From contig OZ243976.1 in assembly GCA_965214795.1 (NCBI GenBank), positions 744,001 through 808,000 of the forward strand: a stretch of DNA of 64,000 nucleotides. Reading direction: 5' to 3'. The position numbers were made by a program, and so were the translations under genes. Shown piece after piece: positions 60,020-64,000 of the stretch (within the stretch, counting starts at the first letter, position 1; each line of letters starts with the position of its first letter). The notes beneath the pieces are model-generated. The model worked only from the letters and a program-made list of their open reading frames with translations, was not told the DNA's origin and made no database searches. The DNA comes from JAJDXW01 sp965214795 (GTDB taxonomy: Bacteria; Pseudomonadota; Gammaproteobacteria; HK1).

Positions 60020-61258
60020 ATGAGCCACACTCTCGTGACGCTCCTCGGCAGGGGCCGGGTCGTCAGGGACCGGGAAAATGCGGGCATCGGATATCGGCAG
60101 ACGACCTACCGATTCCCTGACGGGTCGGAGAAGGAGACCTCGTTCTTCGGGCTGGCGCTGACGGAGTACCTGCACCCCGACAAGGTGATCGTCCTCGGCA
60201 CTTGCGGCAGCCAGTGGGGCGTGCTGGTGGAGCACCTCGCCGCGGAAGGCGAGGAAGAGGACGCCCGGATCCGGTTGCTGGACGCCGAAAGCGCCGCCAT
60301 TGTCGAGCAGGAGCAGCTTGATCGAATGACGCCGATGATGAGCAAGGCGATCGGCAGCCCGGTCATTCCGAAGCTCATCCCATTCGGACAGGACGCGGGC
60401 GAGCAGTACGACATACTGGAGGCCGTCGCGGAGACGGTGCCGCCGGTCGGGACGGTCAGCTTCGACCTGACCCACGGGTTTCGCCACCTCGGCATGGTCG
60501 GATTCCTCTCCGCCTTCATGCTGGAGCGCATCCGCGGCCTCAAGGTGCGCGGTCTGTGGTACGGCGCACTCGACATGACGTGCGAGGGCGTCACCCCCGT
60601 GCTCAGGCTCGACGGCCTGATCCGCGTGCGGCGCTGGCTGGAGGCGCTGGATCGCTTCGACGCCACGGGCGATTACGGCGTCTTCGCGCCGCTCCTGTTC
60701 GAGGACGGTGTGCCCGAAGACAAGGTCAAGTGCCTGGAGGACGCGGCATTCTACGAACGGACGCTCAACGTCAGGGACGCCGCGCGCAAACTTCGCACGT
60801 TCGAGCCCGTTCTTGACGAGCCGCTGCAAGGCGCTTCCGGTCTGTTCCGGCCCCGGTTGGCCGAACGGCTGCGGTGGGCAAGGGAGCCCGACCTTGCGGA
60901 GCAGCAACGGGAGCTGGCGTCCCAGTACTTGAACCGGCGCGATTTCGTGCGGGCGGCGATGTTCGGGTGGGAAGCCTGCGTCACCCGCGTGTGCACAGAA
61001 CGCGGCGTCTCTACCCTGAAGTTCAGCCAGGAACGCACTGAAGCGGTCGATGCGTTCGAAACGGAGCTGCGTGAAGACAGGCATCCGGTGTGGCTGAAAA
61101 ATGCCCACCGGACCTTGAAGAACATCCGCAACGCGCTGGCGCACGGCACACCCCCGGGTCAAAGTCGATACCGGCAAATACTCAAGGACCCGGATCGCCT
61201 CGGCCGCGAGCTGAGGGACGCTCTCGCCGCTCTCGCAAGGATCGGACGCGAACGGTAG
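60020..61258 (+). CDS. CRISPR-associated CARF-HEPN protein (Csx1/TM1812 type)
   Basis: 412 residues. The N-terminal CARF part reads HTLVTLLGRGRVVRD, HPDKVIVLGTCGSQWGVL, and VSFDLTHGFRHLGMVGFLSA (the DxTHGFR loop of the TM1812/TIGR02221 family). The C-terminal HEPN domain has the RNase motif R370-NALA-H375 (IRNALAHG), so the active site is intact. It is a stand-alone RNase switched on by cyclic oligoadenylate from Cas10. It is separated by about 70 bases from the preceding toxin-antitoxin module and precedes the cmr genes. Confidence 0.82.
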   Translation: MSHTLVTLLGRGRVVRDRENAGIGYRQTTYRFPDGSEKETSFFGLALTEYLHPDKVIVLGTCGSQWGVLVEHLAAEGEEEDARIRLLDAESAAIVEQEQLDRMTPMMSKAIGSPVIPKLIPFGQDAGEQYDILEAVAETVPPVGTVSFDLTHGFRHLGMVGFLSAFMLERIRGLKVRGLWYGALDMTCEGVTPVLRLDGLIRVRRWLEALDRFDATGDYGVFAPLLFEDGVPEDKVKCLEDAAFYERTLNVRDAARKLRTFEPVLDEPLQGASGLFRPRLAERLRWAREPDLAEQQRELASQYLNRRDFVRAAMFGWEACVTRVCTERGVSTLKFSQERTEAVDAFETELREDRHPVWLKNAHRTLKNIRNALAHGTPPGQSRYRQILKDPDRLGRELRDALAALARIGRER

Positions 61259-61414
61259 TACGCGGCGTCTCGGCCGCTCCCTGAGAGACGTTCTCCGGCA
61301 CTTGCTCGGGTGACGGCAAGCTTGCGGGTGGAGTCGAACAAGGACGGGCGGCTTATACTGCGCACATGGGACTGAATCCGGTCCGACCCGCGGGGTCGAG
61401 AGGGAGCTTCTCGC

Positions 61415-62647
61415 ATGAGTAAAAGGAACTCGAACGTTGCACCGGAAGACGCCCGGACCTTGTGGGACAAGGCCCGTTCATCCGTCGAGACCGACTTCGT
61501 GGTGACCGCACGCTGTACGCTGATTACGCCGATGTTCGGCGGCGGGGTAACGCCCGGCGAAGTCGACCGCGACCTGCCCATACGGGCCGGCGCCCTGCGA
61601 GGGCAGTTGCGGTTCTGGTGGCGCCTGCTCAATGGCGCGGACCGGAACCCGACCGATCTGTTCATCGCCGAGTCCGCGCTGTGGGGCGGCATTTCCAGCA
61701 AAGGGCCTCGCGCCAGCCAGGTGACCTTGCAGGTCAAGGCCGCTCCGGTCGGTAATCAGCAACTGATTGCCAAAACTGAACTCGAGAGCAAGCTGCCGAA
61801 TTTTCCCGCCTATGCCCTGATTCTGGAACCGAGGGACAATCCCGAGCTGCTGAATGCCGGATACGGCTTCGAGCTGATCCTGCGCTTCAAGCGAACGATG
61901 AAGAGTCGGCAGCGCGAGCAGGCCATCGAAGCCCTGCGCTGGTGGGCGAGCTTTGCCGGCGTCGGTGCGCGCACGCGCCGCGGGCTCGGCGCCGTGAAAG
62001 TGGCCAGTCCGGACGTCGAGCTGAAGCCCGTGTCAATCGAGGAGGTCGAATCGCACGGCGGGCGGATAATTCTCGGCCTACCGACCGGCGGCGATGCGGT
62101 GAAGGCGTGGAAAGAGGCTGTCGACGCGCTGAGCTCCTTTCGACAGGGAAAGGGGATCGGACGCGACCCCGGACATGACAACCATCCCGGCCGCAGTCGC
62201 TGGCCGGAGCCGGACACGATCCGGCGCCTCGCCAACACGCATGCGGCGACGCATGCCCCGGAACATCCAGTGGACGGTGTGTATCCGCGTGCCGCGTTCG
62301 GACTGCCGCTGGTGTTCCATTTCAAGGACAGAGGTGACCCAAGCGACTTGGTGCTCGAACCCGAAGGCGACGGCCGTGACCGCATGGCCAGCCCCCTCAT
62401 CCTGCGGCCCTATCATGACGGCCGCCAATATCATGCGCTGGCGCTGTTGCTGCCCGGTTGGAAGGAGCGTGTCAGCGTGCCCGTGGTCCTCGACTCCGCG
62501 ACGGCAACACCTGGACCCGCTTGGCCGGAGGACGCTGGTGACCGAGAGCGGCTGGCAAGGGACATCGAGCCGATGTACAGCCGGGGTACCGACGCGCTGT
62601 CGGCGTTCATGAGCTACTTCCGGGATCGCACCCACGGAGTACGCTGA
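61415..62647 (+). CDS. cmr1: Type III-B CRISPR RAMP protein Cmr1
   Basis: 410 residues. TARCTLITPMFGGGVTPGEVDRDLPIRAGALRGQLRFWWRLLNG is the Cmr1 start with its glycine-rich RAMP loop and RFWWR; the second RAMP half has WWASFAGVGARTRRGLGAVKV, the G-rich loop of the RRM fold. Cmr1 sits at the target-3'-end pole of the Cmr complex. A TATACT box (61354-61359) about 55 bases ahead may be the promoter. GAGAGGGAGC is the ribosome-binding site. The stop overlaps the cmr2 start (TGATG). Confidence 0.82.
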   Translation: MSKRNSNVAPEDARTLWDKARSSVETDFVVTARCTLITPMFGGGVTPGEVDRDLPIRAGALRGQLRFWWRLLNGADRNPTDLFIAESALWGGISSKGPRASQVTLQVKAAPVGNQQLIAKTELESKLPNFPAYALILEPRDNPELLNAGYGFELILRFKRTMKSRQREQAIEALRWWASFAGVGARTRRGLGAVKVASPDVELKPVSIEEVESHGGRIILGLPTGGDAVKAWKEAVDALSSFRQGKGIGRDPGHDNHPGRSRWPEPDTIRRLANTHAATHAPEHPVDGVYPRAAFGLPLVFHFKDRGDPSDLVLEPEGDGRDRMASPLILRPYHDGRQYHALALLLPGWKERVSVPVVLDSATATPGPAWPEDAGDRERLARDIEPMYSRGTDALSAFMSYFRDRTHGVR

Positions 62648-64000
62648 TGGAACGCTTCCTCGTCACCCTGTCCCTGGGACCGGTGCAGAGCCTCATCGGC
62701 GCCGCGCGGCGCACCCGCGATCTGTGGTGCGGCTCCTGGCTGCTGTCGGAGGCGACGCGGGCCGCCGCCCGGGTATTGCACGAACAGCAGCCGGGGTGCC
62801 TCATCTTTCCGTGTCCGGAGAACCCCGATTCCGACTTGAGGCCGCAAGAGCGTTCGGGAGATGCGGCAAACATCGCAAACATCCTGCGCGCGGAGATCAC
62901 GGCGGCAGACGACTCGGCCGCTCGCGCTCGGTGCGAAGAAGCCAGGTCCGCCGCGACTTCACGGTTGACGGAGCTCGGTGCTTCCGCGCGAGACGAGCTG
63001 GAGCGGATGAAGAGACCGGTGCGTGCCGAGGTCTGGCAGGCGCAGATCGACGACATCCTCGAAGGGTTCGCCGCCTGGGTGTCGGTCACGGAGCACGGTG
63101 ACGAGTACGTTCGAGCCGGTCGGCGGCTCGGCGGCGTGCTGGCCGCACGCAAGGCGACCCGCGATTTCCAGTCCTGCAAGCCGCTGTCGGCCGAAGGCTT
63201 GCCGAAATCTTCCCTCGACGGCGCCCTGGAGACCGTACTGCCGGATTGGCCGGCTGGCGACCCCGCTCGGCGCAAGCTCCGACTGTCGGGCGGCGAGCAG
63301 CTCGATGCGCTTGGCGTCATCAAGCGCGTGGTCGGGGAGTCGGACCGGTTCACCGCCTATTCGCGCATTGCCGCGGACCCCTGGATCGAGCAGCTCTCGC
63401 ACGCGCAGCAGGAGCAACTGCGCACTGCCTGCGAGCCGCTGGTTTCCCTGGAGCTCGCCACCCGGGCCCGCGGCAATGCCGGTATCTACGAGGCGCTGCC
63501 GTTCGATGCCCAGATGCTGTACGCATTCCGGCTGGACAACGCGCTGTCGCAAGCACAAGAACAGTCCAGGGAGCATCAGGCGCTTCTGGCTCTGCGACGG
63601 TGTATCGCACGGATCTCCCGGGAGAAGGCGAGCACCGGCGGATCCATGGGCATCCCCGTCCCCTACGCCGGCATCTTGAAGGCCGATGGCGATCGCATGG
63701 GCGTGCTTCTTTCGAAGGCGAGGAGCGCGGACCAGTCGCGGAGGATCTCCCGAGCGCTGCATGGGTTCGCATCGAACGTGCGTCAGACTGTCCGTGGACA
63801 CCGCGGCCATGCCATCTACGCCGGGGGCGACGACGTTCTGGCGCTCGTACCGCTGGCGCAAGCGCTGGATTGTGCCCGCGCCCTGACACGGGCATTCGCG
63901 AGCTCGCTCGGTCCGATTGCGGACGAAACGGACATGCCGGCCGCCGAGCGCCCGACCCTGTCCGTGGGCCTCGGCATCGGCCACCTGATGGAGCCCCTGG
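62647..64000 (+). CDS. cmr2: Type III-B CRISPR Cas10/Cmr2 (partial, runs off the end)
   Basis: At least 451 residues; the 3' end lies outside the window. The start MERFLVTLSLGPVQSLIGAA then RRTRDLWCGSWLLSEATRAA is typical of Cmr2. The palm-domain GGDD motif is at residues 393-396 (AIYAGGDDVLALVP), so cyclic oligoadenylate synthesis is probably intact. The protein begins directly with the first D1-type block and has no N-terminal HD motif, so the DNase activity is expected to be absent. The complex acts on crRNA-matched transcripts in the cytoplasm. Other cmr genes probably follow. Confidence 0.85.
   Translation, partial: MERFLVTLSLGPVQSLIGAARRTRDLWCGSWLLSEATRAAARVLHEQQPGCLIFPCPENPDSDLRPQERSGDAANIANILRAEITAADDSAARARCEEARSAATSRLTELGASARDELERMKRPVRAEVWQAQIDDILEGFAAWVSVTEHGDEYVRAGRRLGGVLAARKATRDFQSCKPLSAEGLPKSSLDGALETVLPDWPAGDPARRKLRLSGGEQLDALGVIKRVVGESDRFTAYSRIAADPWIEQLSHAQQEQLRTACEPLVSLELATRARGNAGIYEALPFDAQMLYAFRLDNALSQAQEQSREHQALLALRRCIARISREKASTGGSMGIPVPYAGILKADGDRMGVLLSKARSADQSRRISRALHGFASNVRQTVRGHRGHAIYAGGDDVLALVPLAQALDCARALTRAFASSLGPIADETDMPAAERPTLSVGLGIGHLMEPL

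Noticed and set aside
56961..64000. CRISPR array near the type III genes
   Set aside because: No regularly spaced 25-40-base direct repeat was found anywhere in the window; an array may lie beyond the right end.

Overview
The window is very GC-rich, gene-dense bacterial DNA. The house-keeping content (LivGF-type ABC transporter, SelA/SelB, MsrA, DTD, glyoxalase II, a TolQ/MotA-like pair) suggests a proteobacterium, perhaps a gammaproteobacterium. No rRNA or tRNA gene was seen that would settle this. The density of small repeats, broken genes, toxin-antitoxin pairs and defence genes indicates a heavily rearranged accessory genome.

Layout. 1-4.6 kb: end of a branched-chain amino-acid ABC transporter (livM', livG, livF), a 247-bp MITE-like element with an 8-bp target duplication, a SnoaL-like protein and an amidase. 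4.66-15.27 kb: an eight-gene, tightly overlapping operon (two ParB-like proteins, a small PD-(D/E)XK nuclease, a SNF2 helicase, a radical SAM protein, two HSP90-type GHKL ATPases and a PIN-like protein). I could not match it to a named defence system, and it is the main candidate for an undescribed system. 15.4-18.7 kb: a segmental duplication of an Hsp20 3' end plus a small membrane/coiled-coil gene, which expanded to five paralogues differing by whole coiled-coil units; one junction carries a second MITE-like element. 18.7-28.2 kb: dtd, a hypothetical gene, gloB, a VOC protein, an acyl-CoA carboxyltransferase, then a four-gene GldA/GldF/GldG/DUF4340-type ABC cluster. 28.4-33 kb: an Rpn-type nuclease, a decayed gene pair, an IS1634-like element and helicase fragments. 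33.4-44.3 kb: metabolic genes, a TolQ/MotA-like operon split by the second copy of the first MITE, a frameshifted universal stress gene, msrA, selA and selB.

44.3-64 kb is a defence region. It holds a PstI/BsuBI-type methylase with a frameshifted endonuclease, a frameshifted SIR2 protein, a DUF4143 ATPase between direct repeats, an AlbA_2/Schlafen-like protein, a DISARM-like helicase remnant, two nucleotidyltransferase/HEPN pairs (one with the toxin's catalytic Arg replaced by Pro), and the start of a type III-B CRISPR effector locus (two CARF-type accessory proteins, Cmr1, Cas10/Cmr2 running off the end, and a truncated extra Cmr1-like remnant). No CRISPR array is visible.

All assignments rest on reading the sequence by eye. 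Family names are from recognised motifs; no database search was run.
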